From: Tubiluchus corallicola
Taxonomy: Eukaryota; Priapulida; Priapulimorpha; Priapulimorphida; Tubiluchidae
Reading direction: 5' to 3'
Assembly (NCBI GenBank): GCA_030141605.1
Contig: JAQGDQ010000734.1
Coordinates: 1-64,000, forward strand
Length of the DNA stretch: 64,000 nucleotides
Positions 1 through 14,790 of this stretch are shown one piece after another. Position numbers and translations under genes: made by a program. The notes beneath the pieces were generated by a model. It had not been told where the DNA came from, did not search any database, and was given only the letters and a program-made list of their open reading frames with translations. Position 1 is the stretch's first letter; the number at the start of each line of letters is the position of its first letter.

Positions 1-919
1 TTTTTTATAGAAATGACGTATAAAACGCTACAATATTTTGTTGGAATATGGCAGTCATTGATTGTAGTACATTAGGCAATGTCATATTTTGAAGCACAAG
101 AAAACATTGTTCGTAAATAAAGCTTAAAGAATTCGTCTTGCAATTTGTGTCATCTTATTGTATACAGAGATTGTGTTAATAGTTAACTCTCGCGATGACT
201 GTTAGGTGCAGCCATGTTAAAGGTGTCGTTTAAAACAAGTTTACATAGCATTGCATAAAGGGAAAAAAATTATCAGAGCATTACAAATGCGTCCATTTCA
301 CTAACTAAGCAAAGGCATAAATTACTGTATCTTGTCAGTAATATTTAAAATACGCTTTTTGATGAGTCAGTGATACATGCTGGGAAGGTGAGTCAGTGTA
401 GATATTACAATTTGTCCGAACATTTCAAATTACGGAGAATTTTTTCTAGTTACGCAAATCTTTCAGCAGGTAAACGTAAAATGTTAAGTAATATAACTTT
501 GAGTGAAGAGTTTTTTGGGCCACACTTTAAAATTGCCTTCTCTTCTCCTTTAACACACTAGAAGGAAAATTACAAAATGATTGATTTACAAAAGAACCAC
601 ATTATTGCGCCTGCATGTTTTAATAATGAAACTAGGGTAATATAAGGTTATTATATAAACTGCAGACAGCTGCTACCGCGTGTCCTAGACATTAATGGCT
701 AGGTCGTAAATCGCACTGCATGCCGGGATATGATGTAGGCTCTCGTTAATGTGTCTCGTTAATTATCGTTTATGGCGAGTTTGTGATCTATTGCCGTTAT
801 TTAACGTTTTGCTCACAAGTAAATGTAACCGTTGTGAAAGTAAATTCATTTTCACATTTCATTTATTTTAGTATTTCATGCGTTCAGAAAAACTTTCTTA
901 CCTAACCACTGAATCCGGT
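1..919. other. Unassigned flank
   Basis: AT-rich sequence with only short open frames that resemble no protein I know. No gene, RNA or repeat is recognised. Confidence 0.4.
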
Positions 920-1425
920 CAAAAGCTTGTCTTGGATACGCCTTTTTTACTGCTGCATTGCAATGTCATGTTTGATTGGTGTGAAACTCGGACTTGGATA
1001 CGCCTCCTGTAATGCTGAATAGCAGTGTCATATGTGTTTGGGGTGAAACTCAGTTTTGGATACGCCTTCTCTACTATTGTAATGCAGTGTCACGCTTGAT
1101 TTGTGTGAAGCTCGGTCTTAGATACGCCTTGTCTGCTGTTGTATTGCAGTGTCACGTTTGATTGGTGTGAAGCCCGCTCTTAGATACGCCTTCTCTGCTG
1201 TTGTATTTCAGTGTCACATTTCATTGGTGTTCAGCCCGGTTTTAGATACGCCTTCTCTGCTGTTGTATTTCAGTGTCACATTTGACTGGTGTGAAACTCA
1301 GACTTGGATTCGCCTTCTCTACTATTGTATTTCAGTGTCACATTTGATTGGTCTGCAGCCCGGTCTTAGATACGCCTTCTCTACTATTGTATTTCAGTGT
1401 CACATTTGATTGGTGTGAAGCCCGG
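920..1425. repeat. Diverged minisatellite, about 62-bp unit
   Basis: About eight imperfect copies of a unit containing GATACGCCTTCTCT and CAGTGTCACATTTGATTGG. Copies towards the right are more alike than those at the left, as in arrays growing from one end. Confidence 0.85.
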
Positions 1426-1745
1426 TAATGTGGACATTAGTGATGCATAATGGCTTCACTGATGAGAGGTTACGTAACCTCCGTGAATTAATGTTGGCTT
1501 GGGTTAATTAGACTCATCCTTTTCCCGGCTTCCTCAGTAACTTGCCCTGACTAGGAGAAGCTGTGTAAACTGTTGTTTCGATGTTCAAATGCGACAGTTG
1601 TGTAATTTTCGTGTTAGTTTGCAATTTACTTTTTATTTTTTGTTTGTTTGTTTGCTTCAGTTGTAAGTTGTTGTTGCATAAACAAGATACTGACTTCAAT
1701 GCAGTACATAGTTAATTTCATATAAAGGTTTAGAAACGTTGGTGA

Positions 1746-1967
1746 TTGTTTGCTTTGGCTCTCTTGAATTCTAAAGCAACTAATATATTCTGCATTGTGA
1801 CTATAACTGGTGTTCCCCAAGGGTCTGTAATTGCTCTCACGTTATTTCTGCTGCTATTCATCAACGACCTGCCAGAGTCTGTGCTCTCTAAGCGCCCATC
1901 TGTGTTAATGATACTTCACTTAGCATGCTATATTAGTCGTACCTTCACTTTTTATTGTAACTCCTAG
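1746..1967 (+). mobile_element. Non-LTR reverse transcriptase remnant
   Basis: The translation contains GVPQGSVIALTLFLLLFIND followed by LPESV, matching the core GVPQGS-x-L-x-P-x-LF-x-L-x-IND motif of LINE reverse transcriptases. The catalytic YxDD segment and the rest of the ORF are missing, so this is a short dead fragment. Confidence 0.75.
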
Positions 1968-4465
<2,498 letters not shown>

Positions 4466-5385
4466 GACAACACCGAGAATGATTTGTTTAATTTGTCTGT
4501 GGTTTACAGTTGATTGATGAATGCAGGGCTCGGCTGTATAGCTGCTATTACTTTAAATCCGATTATCCGACGATATGTCGGATCCAGTTCAGCGCTCACG
4601 TGACAGAACAACATGCTGGGAGAATTCATGTTCTTCTAGAGTCCGGGGGGGGGTTAATAGTGCAGTAGAGTGTAACTGTAGTAACCGTGAGAGCAGTGAG
4701 GTGTGACTGCTAGTAAGGCACAGATGACATAAGCTGGTGTCGAGAATTTTGCTCTTTGCTTTAAAGAGACGACTTTAAAGGGTAGCAGGTTGCACTACTT
4801 CATCATTTTTGTCAGTAGATGTCGCCACCCTGTGCAAAATGCTATAGCAGTGTTTACACGTTCTTTTCAAGATTGTTTTGTTGTCATTTAAAGTACATAC
4901 AAACATGCTATAGAAATAAAAATAGAAAACTCTATTTACAATAATTTCATGATTCAAAACGTCAGTGAATTTTAAAAAAGCGACTTTTGTAATTTGCGAA
5001 GGCTTATTTAGCCCTTACTTGTCCCCTGAAATTCTGCAACAGTCAGTTAAAATGCAGTAAATCTGATATCAAATCGGTCATCAATAAGAAGCGGTGATGC
5101 ACAGTGGGTAGATGAAATGCATAAAATACTTTGTTGAGATGAAATACACTTATGTGGGAAGCTGCATCAATAGCTTGTTTAATTCTAGATGTATGTTTTA
5201 AAGCATCGATTGAATGCGCTTTGAACAGACGACGATAATTTATTCCAAACAACAGCGCCTTAATGCCTAGTAAATTACAGATTTACGAGATTTATGCATT
5301 TAGTAAGATGATTATCGTTTAACGATTCTCTTGTTTCACAAGAATGTCATTCTCTCTTTAGAAACAAAAAAGATATTTGATTGTA
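4466..5385. other. Unassigned flank
   Basis: No feature is recognised apart from an eight-base G run near 4644. Confidence 0.35.
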
Positions 5386-5950
5386 AATTTTTAGTGTAAC
5401 TTTTGGTTTGATAGTAAATTATTAGTGTTAACTGTGCGCTTGATAGTAAATTGTGAGTATGCAGTTAGTTTGCTTACTATGCAGTCAGTTTGATTGTAAA
5501 TCACTAGTATCGACCCTTGGTTTCATAGTAAATTATGAGTACTGACTGTTGTTGTGATAGTAAATTACTAGTATTAACTGTTAGTTTGATTCTAAATTAT
5601 TAGTGTACAGTTAGTTTGTTTACTATACAGTTATTTTGATAGTAAAGCGTTAGTATTAACTGTTGGTTTGATATTAAATTATTACTGTTAACTGTTAATT
5701 TGATAGTAAATTATTAGTGTACAGTCAGTTTACTTACTATACAGTTATTTTGATAGTGAAGCATTAGTATTAACTGTTGGTTTGATATTAAATTATTAGT
5801 GTTAACTATTAATTTGATAGTAAATTATTAGTATTGACTGTTGGTTTGATATTAAATTATTAGTTTTAAGTATTAGTTTGATAGTAAATTATTAGTGTCA
5901 GTTTTCTTACTATTCAGTTAGTATTAACTGTTGATTTGATAGTAATTAAT
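5386..5950. repeat. Degenerate AT-rich tandem repeat, about 30-bp unit
   Basis: Many variants of TTTGATAGTAAATTATTAGT followed by a GTTAACTGTT-like piece. It is old and irregular, with some units carrying a TTACTATACAGTTA variant. Confidence 0.75.
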
Positions 5951-7094
5951 ACTCAACTATCTTACAACGCAAGCTGATGTGAAAGAGAATTAAAAACAGC
6001 TTATTGTAATAGCCGATAAGTTTGCACATCTTACAATGATTTGAAATAAATGCATCACTATTCACCAGCCGTAACTAATCGAGCGATGGTGCCTACAGAA
6101 AACTTTGCTGCCCATTAGGATACGGATCACGATTTTCGATATTTTTGAAAATGGAAAAGCGACTGAAGCGTATAGTAAACGCGCTGGCGTCATCGTACCA
6201 GGCGCAGCTAACCGATCTTTACCAGGGGTTGAATCTACGAAGCCATGTGCTACGGTAGGCTTCTTTGGTCTATATTACGTGATAAGGTGATACGGTGAAT
6301 AACGATGAGAGTTGAAAGTCAATAAGAACGTTGATGTTACCAGGAAACTCGTATTTGCACAAACAGTACCTACATTTGCTGCATCAATCATAAGAGCACG
6401 TAGCAAAAAGCAGGACGGTTAATAAAGGAGGGCGTTCTTATGTTATTGTAGCTGTGTTTGTTGAACTGTAATCTTTCAGTTCGTAATAATATGATAGTAA
6501 TATGGGATAACTAATCCCACTTTACATTGCAGAATGAATGAACATGAAGTAGTATCTGTAATGTTTTATATTTCTTGTGTGGTATCTGTAATGTTTTATG
6601 TTTGTGGTGTTTATTTGGACCTATATATATATGCAAGACGCAAAAAGCAGGATTTTTTATTTATACATCGAAGTAATCGTCTATGATCTGTGTTTTATTC
6701 AGATTTAACTAGATACAGAACAACTGCTTATAAATGCATTTTTTTCCTTTTGACCACCTATCTGAGGAATTCATTACAAGATGTTGTTTTGCTGTTAATG
6801 ACGAACAACCGCTTCAAGAAAATTTGGTAATGAACTTGATTCCATCAAGTGGTTTCCAAAATTGTGGTTTTCTGATTCTGTTGTTATCTTCCTACTTTAA
6901 CCCTTATCCCAAGTCACCCACCGGTCCTCAGAAAATGTTACCAATAGAGTTTTTGCTCGTTTTATTTTCATCGTTGATGAAAATATCAACGCGTGGGTTT
7001 GTTTGTGTGATAGAAAATGTGTTTCTCTTTTTGTTAGCAAGAGAGTCTGCTTACCAACATTCTTAACTGAGTTCCTGTGATCTGGCATTATGCT
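5951..7094. other. Unassigned flank
   Basis: Nothing recognisable. The open frames at 6105-6290 and 6734-7066 have no family resemblance. Confidence 0.35.
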
Positions 7095-8354
7095 TACTTT
7101 GTAAACTAATGATGTCATCTCGCGACTTTGTAAACTAATGATGTCATCTCGCGACTTTGTAAACTAATGATGTCATCTCGCTACTTTGCAAACTAATGAT
7201 GTCATCTCGCTACTTTGTAAACTAATGATGTCGTCTCGCTACTTTGCAAACTAATGATGTCATCTCGCTACTTTGCAAACTAATGATGTCATCTCGCTAC
7301 TTTGTAAACTAATGATGTTATCTCGCTACTTTGTAAACTAATGATGTCATCTCGCTACTTTGTAAACTAATGATGTCATCTCGCTACTTTGCAAACTAAT
7401 GATGTCATCTCGCTACTTTGCAAACTAATGATGTCATCTCGCTACTTTGTAAACTAATGATGTTATCTCGCTACTTTGTAAACTAATGATGTCATCTCGC
7501 TACTTTGCAAACTAATGATGTCATCTCGCTACTTTGTAAACTAATGATGTCATCTCGCTACTTTGTAAACTAATGATGTCATCTTGCTACTTTGTAAACT
7601 AATGATGTCATCTCGCTACTTTGTAAACTAATGATGTCATCTCGCTACTTTGTAAACTAATGATGTCATCTCGCTACTTTGTAAACTAATGATGTCATCT
7701 CGCTACTTTGTAAACTAATGATGTCATCTCGCTACTTTGTAAACTAATGATGTCATCTCGCTACTTTGTAAACTAATGATGTCATCTCGCTACTTTGTAA
7801 ACTAATGAAAACTAATGATGTCATCTCGCTACTTTGTAAACTAATGATGTCATCATCTCGCTACTTTGTAAACTAATGATGTCATCTCGCTACTTTGTAA
7901 ACTAATGATGTCATCTCGCTACTTTGTAAACTAATGATGTCATCTCGCTACTTTGCAAACTAATGATGTCATCTCGCTACTTTGTAAACTAATGATGTCA
8001 TCTCGCTACTTTGTAAACTAATGATGTCATCTCGCTACTTTGCAAACTAATGATGTCATCTCGCTACTTTGTAAACTAATGATGTCATCTCGCTACTTTG
8101 TAAACTAATGATGTCATCTCGCTACTTTGTAAACTAATGATGTCATCTCGCTACTTGAAACTAATGATGTCATCTCGCTACTTTGAACTAATGATGTCAT
8201 CTCGCTACTTTGTAAACTAATGATGTCATCTCGCTACTTTGTAAACTAATGATGTCATCTCGCTACTTTGTAAACTAATGATGTTATCTCGCTACTTTGT
8301 AAACTAATGATGTCATCTCGCTACTTTGCAAACTAATGATGTCATCTCGCTACT
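7095..8354. repeat. 29-bp minisatellite, about 43 copies
   Basis: The unit is TTTGTAAACTAATGATGTCA plus TCTCGCTAC. Copies are nearly identical; changes are mostly TGTAAA/TGCAAA and single-base variants, with a few small insertions or deletions near 7807, 7852, 8155 and 8182. Each unit holds the near-palindrome TGATGTCATC. Confidence 0.97.
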
Positions 8355-9289
8355 TGCTTCTGTTCTCACGTGATAAGGCCAGGTTTACTACTAGCTATGT
8401 TGTTTACACTGTACACATATTAGCCACAGTTACTTTGTGGTTAGTGTGCAAAATCTTTGCTTAGCGCGCTTTATATTACCATCGGTATGTAATAAACCGT
8501 GGCGGAGATATTTGCCAGTATTTCTTCTGCAACATGGGAAATCTTTTTTAAAGATAATTAGGTTACTGCAGGAAAATGTTTTTAGATGTTTCGGTTGCTC
8601 GCTGTGTAAAACGCCTCATCTTACTGTAGAGGGTTTTGCGAATATTTTGGCTAATGCCTCACCTTTAGCAACCTCGTAATGGATCCACCATCTGTTGAAT
8701 TCCCCGCGGGGCCCTAATCTATACGTAGCGATGAGTTCTACCGGGTGCTTTGCTTTTCTGTTGATTGACTACTGGAATATGATGACACACCAGACAGTTG
8801 TAATCGCAACATTACTCTACCAGGCGCAGTCAGTCAATCACGCAATAGTATTTGGACAAGATGACATGTAATCATATCAAGGTGAAGTAGGGTTTATTTT
8901 GGATGAACGGCGTAACTGTAGTTTATTGTTTGATAAATGATGAAAGAATGAGGATAACGGGACTGGGATTTGGTACTGATGCTGTGCGCTGTAATAATAA
9001 ATACTTATTAGTAATGATATATGCTGATCTCTAAGTGACTGTTATTACTACTGAGTACTATAGCAGTGCAAAGCTGTTTTTCTGTCAAGACAAAAGAAAA
9101 ATTACTACATTGTGCGTTGAATTTTTTATACACAATTTCTTTTTCCTGTCTTTACATGAAATATATTAGTTATGAAAAACAGGTGAAGAGGTTGCCTACT
9201 GATTAATTGCAATGATTAATTGTGTCAGTAGATTTTATGATACCTGCATTTTTATCACTTTACATCTGGCAACAAATTTAAAAACAGAC
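8355..9289. other. Unassigned flank
   Basis: Nothing recognisable; the frame at 8437-8679 has no known homologue in my judgement. Confidence 0.35.
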
Positions 9290-9740
9290 GTCTAATCTGT
9301 AGTTAAAAACAACACAGCTTACATTAAAAACTTACATTAAAAAGCTAAAATCATGTCAAACGTTTCGACAGGCTGTTGCTGTCATCATCAGTGGTAAATT
9401 TACAAGCATAGAATCAGTTTATATAGGCAGAGCCTATTATACACTAGTTAAGTAACCAACGAGAGGCAAATAGGTAAATACATAATTAATTGGTCTTTTT
9501 AAATTTGATACGTATTTGGCTTCTGTTGACTACTTAATTCTGTAATGTATATTGTATACTGTATATTGTAATGTATATTGGCAGAGCCTATATAATTCTA
9601 ATAAACTGCTTGTATATTTGTAAATTTACCACTGATGATGACAGCAGCAGCTTGTCGAAACGTTTGACATGATTTCTACATTTTATAGCAAAAAGCTTTA
9701 ATAAAGTTGTTGTTTTTAACTAAAAGTCTAATTAGTAGAA
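9290..9740. mobile_element. Inverted-repeat element A (about 450 bp)
   Basis: Two arms of roughly 150 bp, at about 9290-9450 and 9580-9740, are inverted copies of each other; the inner ends carry GGCAGAGCCTAT. Each arm holds CCACTGATGATGACAGCA followed shortly by TGTCGAAACGTTTGACATGA (right-arm orientation). Related inverted pairs lie near 20985-21290 and 27620-27790, so this is a dispersed family. Confidence 0.8.
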
Positions 9741-10470
9741 CGCGATCTTTCTATGTTGATTAGGAAATTTGTTCCATAATTGTTCCAACATGGTATTATC
9801 GGAGGAAGGTAGACATTTTTCAAGCTTCTTGATGAGTTTATTACTGTTTTTGTACTCCTTTGTTATAAATTTATCCACGATCACTTCTAGTCTTATGCAT
9901 AGGTTACGTATCTGAAGTTTCCATTAAGAGATATTCTTCCAGCAGCCTCCTATCCATGAACCAACCAAATCCATCAGCTTTGATAAACCAAGTTTTACTC
10001 TATGACATTTGTAATGTAACAAATTGATTCGGGATAGGCTTCAGGCACTTGAGAAAATATAAAAACATTGCTCTAATAGTTAGTTTTGTTCTTAATAGGG
10101 CCTATTATGAACTGCTGTTATTTGTTTGTATTGATAATCAAGCAGCCCTTTAATTAAGTTACTTCAAATGCTTGTATGCTCATTTACTACTAGTACTTTT
10201 TGGATTGATTGCGCCTGGTTGGTGATGAGGATAGAGAACTGGATGCTGCGCACGGCAGTTGCTATGTGGTGAGTCATCGAGTGTGTGCGCGTATGTAGTG
10301 TGTGCTTAGCATAATGATACAATGTGAAAATTACGAACATTGGCAGTCATATTGTCATTAATTAAGCTTGCTGCATTGTGCATTAGTAACGGATGAGAGT
10401 CAATTACTTTTGACCAAGTTCCTTCAGTTTGCGGTATGTAGAAATTCTTTGCCCTCGTTCTCTGTCTGTT

Positions 10471-10473
<3 letters not shown>
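9741..10473. other. Unassigned flank
   Basis: No gene or repeat recognised. Confidence 0.35.
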
Positions 10474-10530
<57 letters not shown>

Positions 10531-10582
10531 TTCTCTCCCTCTCCTCTCTCTCCCCCTCTCTGCCTCTCTCTCTCTCACTCTA

Positions 10583-10642
<60 letters not shown>
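10474..10642. repeat. (CT)n microsatellite
   Basis: CT dinucleotide tract with TTTC and CCCT interruptions. Open frames through it are composition artefacts. Confidence 0.97.
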
Positions 10643-10643
<1 letters not shown>

Positions 10644-12544
10644 ATTGCACCTTTGCTTTTATCTCTCCCACTTTCCCATGCATTTTTCCATCTTGCTGGC
10701 CTAGTGTCTTTCTCAAGAGTTTGTTTTATTTTTACCTTTTTTATCATTTTCCTCTTGATCGCATCTTCTTTTTAACTCTTCCTGCAATTCTTTCATTTCC
10801 ACTCGTTTTCGTGGTTTTTCTTTTTTCAAGTTTAGCCGAAAGTCCAGCTTTGCTGCCCCCACAAAGCAGTTGTTGTCTCCCCCCTCCCAAACAATACACA
10901 CTCGTACACCCCCCCCCCTCCTCGCACACAAACACGCTGTCGCTTTTCGCTGCATTTAATTTAGTGTGTAAGCCGAGCATTTCCATTGCCTAAAGCTCCT
11001 CTAATCTTCACAAACGCTGGTTCATACGTTCGTATAGAGACGTTGTTTCCAGGTTATTACTGTAATGTATGCCTTCGAAGATTAAACAAGGTTTACCAAC
11101 GGCTCACGCGTTCTATACTACGGTTCTCATTTCTGTAAATACGATGCGTCATTTTGCTGCAGGAAATCACACACAGATTCAGCCTTTTGGTCGAGCATTG
11201 TTTACAGTCTACTGTAGAAGTGTACGAACTGAACCAGGCATGAGCAATACATAATTTAGCTGTTCAGAATTGGATTTAAATAACTGCATAGGGAATAGTT
11301 GCTTATTCGTTTAGGCGTATTATTTAGTGTAGTTAGAATTAAATTTTAAAACTGCCTGAATGAATGACTGGTTGGCTGTTCGATTAGCTGACCGACCGAC
11401 CCACTGGTTGACTGACTGACTCACTAACAGAGGGGTGACTTCTGGTTGACTAGCTTGTATGTTGCATAATGTTATCGTTTCTCTCTCTTTGCATAGAGAG
11501 CGAGTCGCATATTTTTAACAAAGGCGTTTTCTTTGTAACAGCAGTATAACAGGCGTAATAATCTCAATTTCTGTAAACGAAGCCAGTTTTTGCTCTTCAA
11601 GACATTTCCGCCGGCTTCATTTAGCGCAGCGGAGATGAGACTGTGCATTTGGCTTCATTGCAGTGAGACAGTGAAAAGTTTTAGTTGAATAAAATTACAC
11701 AGATGATGCTCAGTTTGTAATAATATACATTCCAGGGGAGATGTGAGAATCTTGTGTTTTTCAGTAAATGTGTGATGTCATTCTGCATGTTCCATATCGA
11801 AAGTGAGACGTTTACATGCTTATACTATTGCGTGCGCTCAAATGTACTGATTTATCACTAGAATTTTTATATAAGACTATAGAGTGATATCCAAAATTTA
11901 CTTGGCTATATTCTGTCAATTGATCAATTTGATAGGGTTGGGTGTCCTGCATCCGCAAAATTTTGAGTTCGTATCTTGGTTGGCTTACAGTTTTGAACCA
12001 CGTTCCTGCTTCATTAAATTGGGTTAGGTTCAGTTCAGTTAGGTTAACTATTGTGAGGATGTATCTCATGGGATACTGGACTTTGAGGTCTCGATGACCT
12101 TGATGAACTTTGCTGTTATTGGTCATATTGCAAGTAATAAGCATCTGTTGTTTGGGAAAGTAATGAGTATTTACTAGTTCAACAGCTACAGGTGGTTTTG
12201 GGTTTCTTTCTGAGAAAAAAAAACACATTTTTGTAGCTCGACACAGCTTTATACTGCTCCTTACATAGTAGTGTCAAAACCATGTATCACGGATCTTTTT
12301 ATCTGTCATCATAAATAATTTTATGTTTCTGGTGGTGACGAAATTCTAGCACCTTAGTGTGTCTGGAGCCGCATCTTATTAGATGCTGCTTATAACAATG
12401 ACTCCTGCACAGGCTAATAAGCATAAGCCACACTGCCACAGATCATGTTAATAGAATGGTTTCCGGGTAGGCGCGTTTACGTCCTTGTCACACAAGTAAT
12501 TTGCTAGTGTAATTTAATTTGCGACAGGTGTACGGGATGGTTTG
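10643..12544. other. Unassigned flank
   Basis: Contains a C-rich stretch near 10910 and a minus-strand open frame of 138 codons (11812-12228) that I cannot relate to any family. No RNA gene seen. Confidence 0.35.
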
Positions 12545-12700
12545 GTCCAGGTGTTGTTGTTGCTGCTGTAGTTACAGCTATGGCAGTCACATCCACCTGT
12601 CCTGTGTTGCTGCTGTAGTTACAATTAGGACATTGTGACAGTCACATCCACCTGTCCCGTGTTACTGCTGTTGTAACAGCTAGGACATTGTGACATTGTG
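12545..12700. repeat. Short tandem repeat, about 60 bp, 2-3 copies
   Basis: Copies share TGCTGCTGTAGTTACA and CAGTCACATCCACCTGTCC. Small and imperfect. Confidence 0.7.
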
Positions 12701-14439
12701 AAACACCATATTTCATTAGAAATTGCATCAGGTGACTGGACTGTCATTATCTGCTGCCCTGGCTGTTTTATTGATCTAGTCAGGATAAGAACGATTCCTT
12801 CTTTCTCCCGTTCTTTTTGCTTCTAAGCAGTTGATATCCAGATAAACTTTCACTGGTTAGTAGATTCTTGGGGCTTTGTTCTAGTCCAGTAACTCCATTA
12901 AGTTGTGATCAGCATGGAGGTATTAATAACATAGAATTAATATGGCCTTAATGTTGCATATTGTCTGTATTTCCTCATAACAATCATTTGCTTTTGTGTA
13001 TCTTGAAATGATATTTACGGCTATTTGATAAATAAATGAGTTTTTGGCATTATCATTATCCTTACAGACTCTTAGTTCAGCTGCTCCGTACCCGTCACTG
13101 TTCACTTGTTTCAATGTTATAAAAGCGTTGTCTACGTGTATTGCTACTGTTGAGGAAAAAAACTAAAATCAAATGATTTTCTAGATTTTTCGACCAGTTC
13201 ATGATTATCTATAGCAATGGGTTCTTTTTGTTTGTGTTGCTGGTTTTCAGAAACTTGGAACTTTGATGTTACAGGTGCTGTCTCTCTTTCATCGTCCATT
13301 TAGCACCTTGAGGTTGAAGGTATTCTCTTCAGCTCAGATCTCTACGAGCAGGTGCAGTTTTTCCCTGTTTAACTTAAGTGTGTTTTCATAATGCTCAATA
13401 TGTTTGCTCCTATTGTCAGCTAGTATTTGGCCAACACTGGTTGTTTATTCTAGGCCTCTGAGGTTTTCACGTGCAACTTGTAGCCCTCTGTGATTGTCAG
13501 TGAAACGAGAAAAGCGTCTTTACTCATTTTTCAATTCAATTCAATTTTTTTATTTGGGTAACTAACATCATATAAAATACAAATACAGTAGTAAAATGAA
13601 ATTGAATACAATGGAATAAAAACTACAAAAAAAGTAAATATATGTATACGGGGTTAGTAAATTAAAAGCTTACTAAATTATGTAGATATTAAAAATTAAT
13701 AAATTATCTAATTATGTAGCTTAATAGACGCTAATTATGTAGTAATTCGTTCCATTTTACAAACAAGCAAGATTTGACAAGTCTATGTGAGTTAATAATA
13801 GCAGTCATAATACGATTGCCAGTATACAGTAGTAATAACCTATTTCGAAAGCTATAACATGATCTTCTGCGAATATGACTAAAATGTAGTAGATAGACGT
13901 TTACATACATGCTATAACTACTGCAATCGTAGATAGGTTTACACATCTGCTAGAAGTACTGCAATCGTATTTTTATTTGTTTTCTCGTTCATATTTGGCT
14001 GCATTCTATAGGACAGGTATTTAGGAAATATTACACTGCCGATATTACAAGGTCGTAGTATAACAATTTTTCGTCTTGTAAATAAATTGTGCCTGTATAG
14101 GCCAGGGTGTGTTTCCGGTGACCGGTAATAAAGTTACAGGAAAAAAGTTTCAAATCATATTTTTATTTTTAAAACGAAAATATTCTTCGGCAGACAGCAA
14201 TTTTGTTGATACTACGCGCCACTTGTTTACAGCATCATAGAACCCAAGCGCAAGTTAAACAAAACAACAACAACAAAATCAGGGTTACGATGAAACAAAC
14301 ACCTAATAGACAGATTGAAGCAAAAGGTAAGAGAGAGGAATTGTTATTGTGGTTAGTCTGGAGAAAATCCTTTATTAGCACCAATAAAATTTTGAACTAA
14401 GTTAACTACAATAACATTTTGATCATAATTAAGTAATGC
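12701..14439. other. Unassigned flank, possible retroelement debris
   Basis: From about 13530 to 14140 the style changes (TTCAATTCAATTTTTTTATTTG followed by AT-rich sequence), resembling the reversed 3' ends of LINE copies seen elsewhere in the window. No coding remnant is legible. Confidence 0.3.
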
Positions 14440-14790
14440 ATTACCATACTTCTTCTTCTTCCCAGCTTTTCCCTATGCGGGGTCGCCGTTGTGAATGAGT
14501 CTTCTCCACGCATTCCTGTTGTTGACCATCTCTTCATTTATGTTCTTCTCTCTAAGGTCTCCGTTAATACATTCAAACCATCTCCGCTTGGGTCGTCCTC
14601 TTCTTCTATTTCCCAGCACTTCCATTTCCATGACCTCCCTTTCCACGTGATCTTCACCGACTCTTCTTTTCAGGTGTCCATACCATCGCAATCTTGCTTC
14701 TTGTATCTTTTTCGAGCTTTCCACTACTTTCAATGCATTCCCAGACAACGTGATAGAAATTTTATACCGTGGATTCATGGAACTGATGTT
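14440..14790 (-). mobile_element. RTE-type LINE, 3' end with ORF C-terminus
   Basis: The minus strand reads ARLRWYGHLKRRVGEDHVER, then RRRGRPKRRWFECINGDLRE and ends NNRNAWRRLIHNGDP-A-stop. This RLRWYGH...GRPKRRW...RRLI pattern is the C-terminus of RTE/BovB-like retrotransposon polyproteins. It is 5'-truncated; upstream sequence (beyond 14790) is unrelated. A second copy lies at 39077-39575. Confidence 0.85.

Noticed and set aside
7095-8354. CRISPR-like array of 29-bp repeats
   Set aside because: Units are directly adjacent with no spacers, and the DNA is eukaryotic; it is a minisatellite.
11812-12228. 138-codon minus-strand gene
   Set aside because: No family resemblance, AT-rich composition like its surroundings and no splice or promoter context.
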